Part shown: piece by piece, positions 50,443 to 61,497 of the stretch
Position numbering within the stretch: position 1 is the first letter of the stretch
Layout of the letters: every line of letters begins with the position of its first letter
NCBI RefSeq assembly: GCF_012273895.1
Contig: NC_052129.1
Span: forward strand, 1,488,001 to 1,552,000
Direction of reading: 5' to 3'
Source: Zerene cesonia
Taxonomy: Eukaryota > Arthropoda > Insecta > Lepidoptera > Pieridae
Length of the DNA stretch: 64,000 nt
Notes under the pieces: generated by a model
What the model saw: the letters and a program-made list of their open reading frames with translations, nothing else
What the model was told of the DNA's origin: nothing
The model's database searches: none
Made by a program: the position numbers and the translations under genes

Positions 50443-50550
50443 GCATACAGAACTCAACCTGTGAGAAAGGAGTACCACAGGGGACGCCGCTGGGACCAAC
50501 ATTTTTTAATATATGCAAAAACGACGAGACAATGCAAAAATTGTTTTTAT
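50443..50550 (+). pseudogene. Relic of a non-LTR reverse transcriptase
   Basis: In one frame it reads CEKGVPQGTPLGPTFFNIYA, which is the conserved GxPQGxxLGPxLFNIY motif of reverse transcriptases in jockey/CR1-type LINEs. The frame becomes unrelated within about 10 codons, and the YADD catalytic box is not found downstream. This is therefore a dead fragment about 35 codons long, with no detectable 5' or 3' element ends. Confidence 0.75.
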
Positions 50551-53084
50551 GTTTATCAGTCACCCATAGAAGCGGTTTTTTCACTATTTGTCTTTTACTT
50601 TAACTTCGCACGAAGATTTGCATATCCAGTTTCGTCCACCCTTCCGCTTTGCAATTCTATTTTGCATATTAAAATTTAAGACTGTCTTTTGGAGTATGTG
50701 TGTTTACTTTGAGCTTTATTTTAAGGATAGCGGAATTTTTAATTTGATTCATAGATGCTATGGGGTCAGGTTTTTTTCTTTAGTCATTGTGTATGTATTG
50801 TGTGTGTCATTAGCGATGCTTTTGCGATCGCGTGAGACGTTACTTTCGGGTGAATCCATGTAAGGTGAATAATTAAAGTTGTCTTGAACAAGGAGCTGGT
50901 CCCCACAAACAATTCTTTTGTAACTCTAATTGAATTCCGGTTTTGATGCTCGTCATCGTTGATTATTCTTTGTTTGATGAATATTTAGGTGGAGCGTTTT
51001 TTTCTTTACCGGGTGCTTTATTTTTTATTGCGGAACAAAACATCTGCTTGATCGTAATTAAAAAAAAAATCGTGAGAATCGGGGTTCGGATGTCCGTGTG
51101 CATTAATTAGATGCTTTTCACTAGCGTCTTCGTGCATCTTTTTAACCGTCATGAACGTGAATTTGATATGTATTTTCCTTCTCTCACAATTATATAGACT
51201 GCCTGTTGAATTGCATTGTGCATGTTACTAAAATTTTATATACATATTAGTACGCAGGTAGGTACGCCAATATCTTAGCATTTACTTTATCCTAATTATG
51301 CGGGCTGCATTGTTACAATTCACTCAAATAATTGATACGATTATCTCTGAATCGATGTATGATTGATTAAACATATTACCAAGTGCACTTTGATAAAGAT
51401 GGCAGATAAGTTTACGAGGTTAAAATATGTTTATGTACGTTTTATGATTTCATTAAGGATACCTGCGAAGGTGACAGTACAGGTGACCGGGCTTAAAAAC
51501 AATTTTATTAGCTTATGCGATGAATTTATAAGCCGATACGGCCTTTTAACGAGCCTTTAATGTTAAATTTCACATTTGCAGCGAACATGCAATGTTGATG
51601 AAGAGTCATAAATTTTTGCCTCTAATTAAGACGCTATTTGAGTGTTTCGATATGTAAGTCTATTTTTATTTATTGCTGTATCATACTAAATGGACAATAG
51701 CCAACGACATATCATTTATAAGGTAGGCGTTTTATGCACAGTGATTGTTTGAGGTATTCACAAGTCAAATTATTGTAGTGCACTTCACATGATATTTAAA
51801 TGGTTTTTTTATTTTATCACACTTGAGTTTATCTTTTGCTCCAGATTTGTTTGCGATATCATTTTATTAAATGCCTGGGGAGGTACCTCGACGCCGTAAA
51901 ACAGTACTAATTCCAGTGTGGGACAAAGACAGACTTATAAACTACATACAGATCGTCTAGCGTCATCACTCTCCTACGCTGGACTTATAACCGGTGAAGG
52001 AAAGTAAATTTTGAAAAACAGAACCAAGAGTAACTTAGAGAATAACCTTCGATCATATCTAATTGATATCTGAGATCACAGAGAGCCGACTGAGACCATT
52101 CAATCCATAAAGATCGAAACAGTTCAAATAATTACCGCCCTAATATTACCGCTCCAAATATATCTAAAAGAGTTCTATAGAAAATCGATACACGCGAACC
52201 TTTATCATAAAAGTACAATATTGTAATTGTACGATTGCCCTTTCAAATATTATATTTCATCCACAATAGAAAGGGTTTCATAACCTTATTGATCCATTAT
52301 CGTCGCGTGCGCAGATATTGATCAGGGAGACGATTTGTATGAAATTGAAGTTTTTATAGTGACCACGGGTAAGAACTGCAATTTGCGGTTAGTAGCAGCT
52401 AACTTTTTATGCAATAGTTGCTTCAGAATCTGTGCTTTGTAGACCAATGTTTAAAGTAAATATGTTAGAAATATTTTATAAATATAAATAAATGTAATCA
52501 TTATTTGCATAAAAACATTACATGTGCACTTATACGAATCTTAATAAATACTTTAAATCTTAATACTTTGGTATAACACTGTGTCTCAGGAGCCAGAGGC
52601 TTTTCCCAATTGTGTTCTTATTATTACGTCCTTAAACAATATAAAATTTTCTACGAATTATACAAAAAAAATATGTGTATATATAATTAAAAAAAAAAAC
52701 AAAACATTAAAAGGTATGTATTGAATACAAATTTTAATGTAAGTAGATGTATGTGTGTTGTCGGTGTTCATCACATTGTGCGCTGTCAGCATTTGACGCT
52801 GACACATTTTAGTATTACATTCAGTTCATATTTCATCACCAAACAAATCCCACGTACTCATAACCAACAACCAAACTATATAGAATTGAGACAGACGAAT
52901 TATTGTACTATTCATTTTCGAATTATTTCAAAATACTCAGTAATGTTATATGAACGAGCCTATTTTAATGTGATTTTTTTCTAGTAGACAGCGGAATTAA
53001 CAAATGTATAATAGCTTTTTCTTGTTATTCATTCGATAAATGAATTTAAATTTAGAGTACCCTTTAGCATTGGCTAAACTGTTA

Positions 53085-53195
53085 TTATAACAATGGTTTT
53101 GATGAATAAATAAATAAATAGCTTTTATAGAGTTTACTTATAGAAGTTATTTCTGTATGATTTGGTGTACAATAAAGTATTTTAATTTGATTTGA
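53085..53195 (+). repeat. Possible LINE/SINE 3' tail
   Basis: It holds GATTTGGTGTACAATAAAGT followed by TTTGATTTGA-type short repeats, a layout common at the 3' ends of lepidopteran retroposons. No second copy is in the window. Confidence 0.3.
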
Positions 53196-53245
53196 AATAG
53201 TAATCCATTTTTTTTTTAATTTTTTACCATAAATCAAGTGTCAAA

Positions 53246-53306
53246 ACAAGTCTAGAACGTAGTAGACAGATTCTGTACTACTAATTCTACTTCGTTCTAG
53301 ACTTGT
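53246..53306. other. Hairpin with 19-bp near-perfect arms
   Basis: The arms CAAGTCTAGAACGTAGTAG (53247-53265) and CTACTTCGTTCTAGACTTG (53287-53305) pair with one mismatch and one further outer pair. The loop of about 21 nt can form a smaller GTAGTA/TACTAC stem instead. The total of 61 nt is in the size range of an insect pre-miRNA, but a tiny MITE is equally possible. Confidence 0.4.
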
Positions 53307-53711
53307 AAACCATCGATAGTGAAATAATGATGTTGACGCTGTTATAACACCAGGTCTTTCATGAGTCTCTAGATGAAACGAAGAAATTCACATTTCCTAA
53401 TCTTAAACCTTCCACCGTCTTACGATTGTCTCTAACCCGCAGCTGCTTCGAAATCGGCTTTGATAATCCACCAATTCCTTAACCCTTCAATTGGTTTCAA
53501 TGGGTCGTTTTGTACCATCGCCTATTATAAGATTATTGGCTATAGATCTATTGTGGGGGGCGCGAAATGGCTTAAGTACCTCTTAAACCCTTCATTGTTA
53601 TGTGTCGATATGTTTGGACAATAATGCTATAGATTTTTATCAATGCCATAACAGTTTTGTTTAATATTGGTAGATAGTTTAATAACGATTTGGTTTGAAA
53701 CTGCTTTTTGG

Positions 53712-53880
53712 CTGGTATTTTCTTGTGTTTGATTTTACGCGAGTATTATACATATATCAATTAAAAACTTTTTAACGGATTTTAAACGCGATTTATTCAT
53801 TATATTATTAACCCGACGTTTCGAACACAAACGCGAGCGTGGTCTCCCCGTAACCACGCTCGCTGTAAAGTGTTTTAATT
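53712..53880. repeat. Modular palindromic repeat (family P1), copy b
   Basis: It starts CTGGTATTTTCTTGTGTTTG, then ATTTTACGCGAGTATTATAC, then AAAAACTTTTTAACGG and GACGTTTCGAACAC. It ends in a self-complementary GCGAGCGTGGT...ACCACGCTCGC hairpin, meaning the GAGCGTGGT module is present twice in opposite orientation. Confidence 0.75.
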
Positions 53881-54211
53881 TTTTAAATGCTTTTGGACTA
53901 TTTTAGTAAGCTTAATATTTGGTGTTTTTCTTATATTGCAGAAAATACAAAACAAAACGATGTAATTAGAACAACTGTGTCGGATATAAGTATTTTAAGA
54001 TCGGATATTAGTCAATTGCGATGCAGGTAATTAAATAGTTCATAGATAATTAGATTTCAGTGTTTCGATATCTTTGGATATGTGTGAAATGTAGTTTCAA
54101 TAAAACCATAAGAAGTTTTAACCACTATTACAACAATTAAATAAAATATGATCATTATTTAAATAAAAATACCATCAACGATCTTCATGCTGCTTTATTC
54201 TTATAATAAAT

Positions 54212-54345
54212 ACTAACTGACCCGGCAAACGCTGTTATGCCTTTCTCTTATCATTTGAGGTTAGGAAAATAGATGTTGGCCGATTCTCAAACCTAACCGA
54301 TATGCACACAAAATTTCATGAGATCCAGCCGTTTCGGATAATTTT
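54212..54345 (-). mobile_element. Helitron-like fragment, subfamily of the copy at 7109
   Basis: AAAATAGATGTTGGCCGATT, CCGATATGC and CAGCCGTTTCGGA match 7109-7294. The low-coordinate end here is ACTAACTGACCCGGCAAACG, different from the other copies. Confidence 0.5.
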
Positions 54346-54508
54346 ATAAATAAAAATATAGTAAATACATTGTATTAATATGAAACTCGGGCTTAACTTC
54401 ATTGTTTTCTTTGACATTTACGGTAAAAGTTAAATATATTTTCGTGTTTTTAGTCCAATTTTTAATATTCATTACGAATTACCCTATTATTTATCTATTT
54501 ATTATATC

Positions 54509-55050
54509 ATAGCGGGCAACTGAGTTGGTGGTTCGCCTGATGGTAAATCACCACCACCACCTCTGCCATGCGCTCCCGCTTTAAAGGGGTAAGGCAAAAG
54601 GAAAAGATGACGACTGGAAAGAAGAAATGGGAAAAGCGAAGTTGCATGGGCCTCAGGGTCACCCACTCGTACGATACGAACACAGTATCATGCTTCTATT
54701 TCACGACGGTCTTCTGTGGGGGTGTGGTACTTCCCCGAGCTGGCCCAAATCGTGCCGAAGACGACTCCCACATTACAAAACTATATCAACATCTGCGCAT
54801 CCCTTCCCACATTAGGCTAAGTACCACAAAATGCAAATCCAAATCTGCATATATCGTGATCAGGGTCACCAATGACAAATTGCACCAAACTGCACGTTGG
54901 TTCTCACAAACCCGTGTTGGATGCTGGATGTTTTATTCAATAATTGACAAGCATTAGAATTATTATGTAAAGCAATGCACTCTGTGATTGTGCATGTTGA
55001 CATAATACCATCAATCCACTGTTTGATTTATGTCCTAGTGATGGGATGTA
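54509..55050 (+). repeat. Dispersed repeat family D1, second long copy
   Basis: It has the same opening (ATCATAGCGGGCAACTGAG, TGGTGGTTCGCCTGATGG) and the same inner block (TTCTGTGGGGGTGTGGTACT, then GAGCTGGCCCA and GACTCCCACA) as 28140. Here the central part carries small deletions and the 3' part extends further. The 129-codon frame across it is a by-product of the repeat. Confidence 0.7.
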
Positions 55051-55121
55051 TCGATGATGGGTGCTTTTTTACGTTGGTTTGTTGTTGGTGAATTTACAAC
55101 GGATTTTATTAATAGATATTA

Positions 55122-55315
55122 CTAGCTGCGCCCCGCGGTTTCACCCGCGTAAGTTCTTATCCCGTAGGAATATCAGGATAAAAAGTTACCTATATGTTAT
55201 TCCAGTTGTCCAGCTATCTAAGTACCAAATTTCATTGCAATCGGGTCAGTAGTTTTTGCGTGAAAGAGGAACAAACACACACATCCTTACAAACTTTCGC
55301 GCTTATAATATTAGT
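55122..55315 (-). mobile_element. Helitron-like element (family H1), complete at the CTAG end
   Basis: CTAG at 55122-55125, then the hairpin CGCGGTTTCACCCGCG and AAGTTCTTATCCCGTAGG. The far end on the minus strand is ACTAATATTATAAGCGCGAA, so the first few bases (TCCT) are lost. Confidence 0.85.
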
Positions 55316-55870
55316 TTTAATGTTTTGGCAAAATAAATTTATTGATATATTTATCACATGTAAGATAATAAATAAGTAATCATTTATGTAATAGTTTATT
55401 TATTAATCAACTAAAATACATTTATCAGTTATCTTAATCTCATCAGCGTTTTTTTCGTTAAAGCTTGCATATTACTTAAAAAAAAGACAAAACACACATT
55501 AATTTATTAACAAATCGCTATTCCAATAACAAAATGCTATACGTGCATAAAAGTCGCTCTCTACACCAATTTATCGACATCGACAGTCCCCTCAGCACAT
55601 CCCTAGGCCTCTATTATAATGATGGATTAGGTCCACAAAGAGGGATTCGCACCGCAACGCCTATTAGCGCACAAAAGGCATTGTTATACATATTCTGTTT
55701 AACCTGCGACCCCTGGGTTACGTGCGTACCGTCTTAGGAAACGGCTTACCCACGTGTGAGACGCTTTTAAAGTATGTACGTTAATTATATTCTGTTTTAG
55801 GATGATTAAAATCCTAATATCCTACTTCCTTTTAATTTTTAGTTTTATAGCATTGAAATGCTTTATAAAT

Positions 55871-55919
55871 GAGAAATTTTGAAAGAATAGAAATTTTTTC
55901 TATTCTTTCAAAATTTCTC
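55871..55919. repeat. Perfect 23-bp inverted repeat with 3-nt loop
   Basis: Arms 55871-55893 and 55897-55919 are exact reverse complements (GAGAAATTTTGAAAGAATAG plus AAA on the left) around a TTT loop. It abuts the stuttered 5' end of the Helitron-like copy at 55928. Such a tight perfect fold is either a very young fold-back duplication or an assembly/amplification artefact. Confidence 0.85.
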
Positions 55920-55927
55920 ATCCTACT

Positions 55928-56660
55928 TCCTACTAATATTATAAATGCTAATAGTAGGGGAGCCCAAGAGGGGATTTTGGGATTTACTCGAGCGCGTCAG
56001 ATTATTATAAGGGAACGTACCTTACCTAAGTACCTCCAGAAAGTATGAGCAGTTAATACTGGTGGGTGCGCTCGCAGGAGCCGCAGAAAATTTAAAAATA
56101 TCGATAATTCTTTAAGGTTACGCTCAAATTGTCAGATTAGCGAAATATGGATTTTTTATGTTGTAAATAACCCGTAATATCTTTATCTGACGCGCTCGAG
56201 TCATATATTTTTATATTTTACCTTTTATTTGTAGCCACGAAATTACCACATAAATCGTAAGAATAAGTTATATTTTATTTCAGTGATATGCCAATGCATT
56301 TAAAATATCAAAATCTCACGTGCTTGAGTATTTCCACAGCCCCGTTTTTCTTTTACAAAAAAAAAAAAATATCAAAAACCTTTTTCCACCGCTAAAATTG
56401 AAAACACTATAGGACTTTTTTTCTTGCTATCGTATAATCTGCGAATTCCAATAGGTTTCTGAAACGCTCGAGTAAATACACATTTAGCATCTCGGGCTCC
56501 CCTACTATAAAGTTTGTAAGGATGTGTGTGTTTGTTGCTCTTTCACGCAAAAACTACTAATCCGATTGCAATGAAATTTGGTACGTAGATAGCTGGACAA
56601 CTGGAATAGCATATAGGTAACTTTTTATCCTGATATTCCTACGGGATATGGACTAACGCG
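55928..56660 (+). mobile_element. Helitron-like element (family H1) interrupted by a TIR element
   Basis: The 5' part TCCTACTAATATTATAAATG lies at 55928-55947. The body resumes at 56508 with TAAAGTTTGTAAGGATGTGT and continues to ATGGACTAACGCG near 56658, where the 3' end is lost. Removing the insert (55952-56507) and one TAA restores a continuous H1 sequence. Confidence 0.85.
55952..56507. mobile_element. 556-bp TIR element with TAA target duplication
   Basis: Terminal repeats TAGTAGGGGAGCCC and GGGCTCCCCTACTA are perfect complements over 14 bp. TAA flanks both sides (55949-55951 and 56508-56510), as in TWA-targeting PIF/Harbinger elements. Inside is a second perfect 17-bp inverted repeat, ACTCGAGCGCGTCAGAT (55986-56002) and its complement (56185-56201), plus a third partial CGCTCGAGT near 56466. 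No open frame of note is present, so this is a non-autonomous copy. Confidence 0.85.
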
Positions 56661-56896
56661 TATTTATTAACGCTAATATTGATTCGTTTTTCAACCGAAT
56701 TCAAAATTGATTTAGTGATCATTAGTGTATATGCTTTGTGTTTAATACGTCAGATCTTTCGTTTGGTAGAACCGATTTCGATGATTCCTATTTATTTGAA
56801 AGCTGATAGATTTGATGTCCCGTTTAAATTTGGCCAAGTTCTCTCAATTTGAAGTCAGTTTAGTTTTTTATTAAGATAATTAATAAATAATAAAAA

Positions 56897-57045
56897 TCAC
56901 TACATAGTATAAAGCGAAGTCGCTTTCGTCCTGTCCCTATTTATGCTAAGATCATTTAGACTACGCAACAGATTTTGATGGGATATTTTTAATAGATAGA
57001 GTGATTTTAGGGGAAGGTTTATATGTAAAAAATATCTATTAAACT
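56897..57045 (+). mobile_element. Helitron-like element (family H2), 3' truncated
   Basis: It starts TCACTACATAGTATAAAGCG and contains ACGCAACAGATTTTGATGGG, TAGATAGAGTGATTTTAGGG and AGGTTTATATGTA, as in the copy at 43309. The GC-rich CTAG end is missing. Confidence 0.7.
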
Positions 57046-57139
57046 ATTCTTTATTAATTAACAACTGAAACACATCTTCCCTATATACTGTTAAATCTAG
57101 AAAGTCTACAAAAAAATTCTACTAAAAACTAAAATACTC

Positions 57140-57288
57140 AGTATTTCCTTGTGTTTGATTTTACGCGAGTATTATACATTATATTATTAACCCGTTTCGA
57201 ACACTTTACAGCGAGCATCGTCACAGGGAGACTATAATAATAATAAATCGCGTTTAAAATCCGTTAAAAAGTTTTCAATTTCTAAATT
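57140..57288. repeat. Modular palindromic repeat (family P1), copy c
   Basis: Order: CAGTATTTCCTTGTGTTTGA, TTTTACGCGAGTATTATACA, CCCGTTTCGAACACTTTACA, GCGAGCATCGTCACAGGGAG, then inverted AATCGCGTTTAAAATCCG and TTAAAAAGTTTTCAATTTCT. Relative to copy b the AACGGATTTTAAACGCG module is inverted and placed last. Confidence 0.75.
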
Positions 57289-57596
57289 ATAAAATACTCT
57301 TTAAATGCAGTCGACCGCTCCACAACGTGCTACCAAATATCAACAGAGGTACAATAACAAATAGACATCCCGAATTACAATTTAATTTTCTTCAAATCTT
57401 GTCCCGTCTTGCTAACCACTAAGCCGCTTGGGACTGGTGCGGTGAATGGGGTTCAAAACCACACAGTTGTTTTAAGACATTTTCCTTTGTTTCTTCGGAA
57501 CGAAATTATTAAATTTATATATTTGAAGTTATTTAACGAAGTTTGAACTGATTCTCCATGATAGATGGTGTAGGAACTCAGATAAATTATCATAAA

Positions 57597-57745
57597 CTAG
57601 CTGCACGCCCTGACTCCGCCCGGGAATAATATCCAATGTTTTATACTCAAATTGCACAAGGTGTGCAAATTTAATTAAAATCGGGTGAGTCGTTTAGGAG
57701 TTCATCGCAGACAAACAATATGACGCGTAATTTAAATGTATAGTA
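57597..57745 (-). mobile_element. Helitron-like element, unassigned subfamily
   Basis: CTAG at 57597-57600 followed by CTGCACGCCCTGACTCCGCC and CGGG. The body has AAATCGGGTGAGTCGTTTAG. The far end near 57745 lacks the TATTATAA block. Confidence 0.5.
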
Positions 57746-58051
57746 ATTTTTTATGCAAAAAAAAGGAAAATTTTACTTACTAATTATGTTTGAATACCTC
57801 TTAAATATAATTGAATTAGTTTATATTATAATACATTTAATGTTATACATAAGTATAAGAAATCACTCAGTTATTGAAAAATCAATCATTCAATGAAAAT
57901 ACAAACAGTGCAGTGAAAAATTAGGCACAACTGCATAAAATCTATAACAATATTTAATATCCAAGTTAAGTTATTAAAATTGCGTAAAAAGAAGAAATTT
58001 TCACATTAACTTTGAATTACTATTCTTTTAATGAATTCTATTATCCTATTA

Positions 58052-58236
58052 TCCTACTAATATTATAAATGCGAAAGTTTGTAATGTGTGTGTGTTTGTT
58101 GCTCTTTCACGCAATAACTACTGAACCGATTGCAATGAAATTTGGTACGTAGATAGCTGGACAACTGGAATAACATATAGGCAACTTTTTATCCCGATAT
58201 TCCTACGGGATACGGACTAACGCGGGACGCAGCTAG
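58052..58236 (+). mobile_element. Helitron-like element (family H1), complete
   Basis: It runs from TCCTACTAATATTATAAATG to ACTAACGCGGGACGCAGCTAG (CTAG 58233-58236), between A and T. It is well preserved apart from loss of the hairpin arm between CGCGGG and ACGCAG. Confidence 0.85.
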
Positions 58237-59784
58237 TTAATCATAATTCTAGCACGGCTGTGACTCATAAGTTTTCAATTATACTCAGTTTATTCGTACA
58301 ACGCCCAAGAGATCTCACACTGCTATAACCCAACAATTTAACATTTATCACTTCGCACGATTGCAAGACAATTTCACTTATATCATAAAAATATGTTAAA
58401 CGCAGTTACGCCCTCATAAAGCATTCCATTGCGATACGAGAGATCAAGATAAGCTTGTTTAACGGTCGTGGATACAGATTATATGAAAATTGTTAATTGC
58501 ACACTGTCTAACGCTTGCTTGCGTTGCGTGGCCAGAACTGTGGCGTAGTGGTTTTATAGTCGAACGGGTAATGGACGTTTCAGTAAAATATGTTGCGAAA
58601 CTTTACATAATGATTAGATTGATTATTGCTTTAACAAACTGATGTTTTGGGAGAGTTTGCCATGATTTCTATGGACATTTTCAAACGTTTTATGTTTTTT
58701 AATTTCTTCATTAAATGATATTTTTATTATTGAAATATTACAGAATACATGAATTAAAATGCTATATTGAACAAGTCTATAAGTATGATACTTACTTTAT
58801 GTTAAATCATCAATAAGGCGTATTACAATTCTGCCTGTCTTTGAACCTAGAGTTAACAGATAGCTGTAGATTACAATTAAAACCATACAAATTTCGAATA
58901 GATATATTTTATTTGTATTAATAGTTGTTATCACATTAAATTCTGTAAGTAACATAATTTATTTATCTGCTCTGATTATTGACCATACTCTTGTATGGTT
59001 TTATATATGGATACGGTATTGTAGGATATTTTAAAGGATAATCCATTTTATATTACATACACACGCACAATACAAACACACATACACACGCACTCACACA
59101 CGTACATACTCAAACCCCTCCGCTTATAGGCAACTAAGTATATAGATATTTATTTATTTTTCTTCTCTATTATATTCAATTATAATTTTAATAAAAATGC
59201 TGTCAAATAGCTCAAATTGTGAATCTACTTTAGAAGCAAGCTGTTTCCCCTAAATATAGGTTGCCCTGCAATCTAGTTAGGGAAACATCGGCTTTATATA
59301 TTGTCAACTTTAAAAATATATGTAAGACAAACCGTTTATATAAAGTTATCTAGCTCGCACCGCCGGTCTAGGAGCCCTAACCGTAATGGCAACAAGTGCC
59401 GTGACAAGTCGTAATTGCGAGTGCGTGCGACTCCCACCTGCCGACACATGTATATTTTTAATTATTATTTTTGTTTATGTAATTTATTCCGAAATAAATT
59501 TCGCGAAAAGTCAAGGGTTGCAAGTAATAGTTATGGCTAAGCAACTGATTTATAACATGGCAATATTGGAGAGTGGAAAGAGAATTATAAACTCATTGAG
59601 TTTGATTAAATAAAAGACATGATTCTTTTTTGTTATCAAGCATTTAAATTACCAAGTTGAATTGACTTGAAGAACGACAATAGTAAGTTTTATATTAGGT
59701 ATATTATTACTTTTATATTCCTTTTTTTCAAATCAATTAAATTGCATTTTATGGCATTGTGTTAAGTATTTAATTTATTTTTTA

Positions 59785-59988
59785 CTAGCTGTGCCCCGCG
59801 GTTTCACCCGCGTAAGTCCGTATCCCGTAGGAATATCGGAATAAAAAGTTGCCTATATGTTCTTCCAGTTATCCAGCTGTCTACGTACCAAATTTCATTG
59901 CAATTGGTTCAGTAGTTTTTACGTGAAAAAGTAACAAACATCCATACATCCATACTTACAAACTTTCGCATTTATAATATTAATAGGA
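59785..59988 (-). mobile_element. Helitron-like element (family H1), complete
   Basis: CTAG at 59785-59788, hairpin CGCGGTTTCACCCGCG, then CGTATCCCGTAGGAATATCG. The 5' end on the minus strand is TCCTATTAATATTATAAATG. Confidence 0.85.
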
Positions 59989-60094
59989 TAACCTAACATT
60001 GTAATAATAATCAAACTAGAAATAGTTACACTAAATTCAAACAAACGAACCAGTTTTTTTGTTGTTTCCTATATATGATAAGAATCGAGGAACA

Positions 60095-60302
60095 TCACAC
60101 TAATATTATAAATGTGAAAGTTTGTTTAATTGGATTTGGCCGTCAATACCACTGAAACTGCTCCACACATTTTGATGAAATTTGGTATACGAACATGGTA
60201 TGAGTTGACTTGGGTGATAGGATACTTTTTATCCCGATTAAATACTCCCTTGCGATAAAACAGGAATCTTGATATCCGGGCGGAGCCGGGTCGAGCATCC
60301 AG
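60095..60302 (+). mobile_element. Helitron-like element (family H3), near complete
   Basis: It starts TCACACTAATATTATAAATG, with TTTGATGAAATTTGGTATAC and TTATCCCGATTAAATACTCC, and ends CCGGGCGGAGCCGGGTCGAG then CATCCAGT. The CTAG end is mutated. It matches 38904-39117 in reverse. Confidence 0.8.
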
Positions 60303-61001
60303 TACTAAAATAATTATTTGCAGAAAGTGTAAAAGTACATTCCTTTATTTTATACAAATAAAAAATACATTAAACCACTAAATTGAAAACGATGAAATTT
60401 CCCGATTGAGACCCCAAAAGATTTGTTTCTACCACAATTGAGTGCTTGACAAAACTCAAAATCAGTAACTACATTACAAGCGGATCCGCGGCTAATAGCT
60501 AGGCCATATATCACAGACTCCATTTCACAGATCTCTGTAATGACGAACATTAAATGACGTCACGAGAAATCCCAAATCACCATCATCAACACCCCTAAAG
60601 CATCACAGAAACTACCATCCCCTGTTTCATTGAAATATAAACCCTCTTCCCAATGCATTAAGTTTAATTTCCACTGAATTTATTGTTAATTGCTAGTTCA
60701 TAGAAAAAGTAACCCTACGTTAAGGGAGCTGAGTTGTATTTGGGTTGTGCTATGGAATAGTTGAATAAGGTTGATAGGTGTCAATTTGTCACGAAATAAA
60801 ATTCGTCCAGTCATAAAACGGTTTTCGAAATATTTGTTTTTTGCGGTCATTTTCTTATAAGACGTTTGAAATTTTATTAAAAATATTGTTAGGACAAGAA
60901 CTGGCTAATAAATCCTAAGCTGAGAAATTAGCCGTCTAGGTGACATGTTGTGAAACCTTAAAAACTAGTTATTTTAAAATTTACAATACATTTATAATAC
61001 A

Positions 61002-61201
61002 CTAGCTGCGCCGCGTGGTTTCACCCGCGTAAGTCCTTATCCCGTAAGAATATCGGAATAAAAAGTTGCTTATATGTTATTCCAGTTGTCCAGCTATCTA
61101 CGTACCAAATTTCATTGCAATCGGTTCAGAAGTTTTTGCGTGAAAGAGCAACAAACCCACACACATCCTTACAAACTTTCGCATTTATAATATTAATAGG
61201 A
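61002..61201 (-). mobile_element. Helitron-like element (family H1), complete, stuttered 5' end
   Basis: CTAG at 61002-61005 followed by CTGCGCCGCGTGGTTTCACC. The 5' end on the minus strand is TCCTATTAATATTATAAATG. Beyond it are several more AGTAGGA/ATAGGAT units up to about 61242. Confidence 0.85.
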
Positions 61202-61329
61202 TTAGTAGGAAGGACAGGATATTAGTAGGAATAGGATAGGATTTGAAAGTAAGAGAAACAATTGAATTCTATCACAAAAGCGTGTTCATATAGTTTTTTT
61301 ACAATCCATATTTATTTGTTTCGTATAAA

Positions 61330-61497
61330 ATCACTCGTAACAGCTAAATGGGTTGAAGTACAGAAATCGCCAAATGTGTTGCTAATCGTAAAACTCGAGA
61401 ACGGCTCGACCAATTGGGTTAAAATTTTTAAAGAATTTTGCTAAGGGTTTTATGGAGAGAAATAAGTACACAGGGGAAGCCGGAGCGTACCGTTAGT
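61330..61497 (+). mobile_element. Degenerate Helitron-like fragment (family H3)
   Basis: AACTCGAGAACGGCTCGACC, then AATTGGGTTAAAATTTTT, and an end ACAGGGGAAGCCGGAGCGTA with CCGTTAGT. The overall layout is H3-like but strongly diverged. Confidence 0.4.

Larger units (their letters stand above)
47049..53711. other. Gene-free stretch with little recognisable content
   Basis: No supported gene. It contains a reverse transcriptase scrap (50443-50550), a strong 19-bp hairpin (53246-53306), a possible retroposon tail (53085-53195), GC-richer patches near 47700-47920 and a GT-rich patch near 49300-49430. Otherwise it is AT-rich with only short chance frames. Confidence 0.6.

Noticed and set aside
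54568..54957. 129-codon plus-strand frame as a gene
   Set aside because: It lies within the dispersed repeat D1, of which another copy at 28140 has different frames.
57405..57475. tRNA gene or SINE head (CTAACCACTAAGCCGCTTGG and GGGGTTCAAAACC)
   Set aside because: The A-box-like and B-box-like matches are in opposite orientations, so they cannot form one polymerase III promoter.
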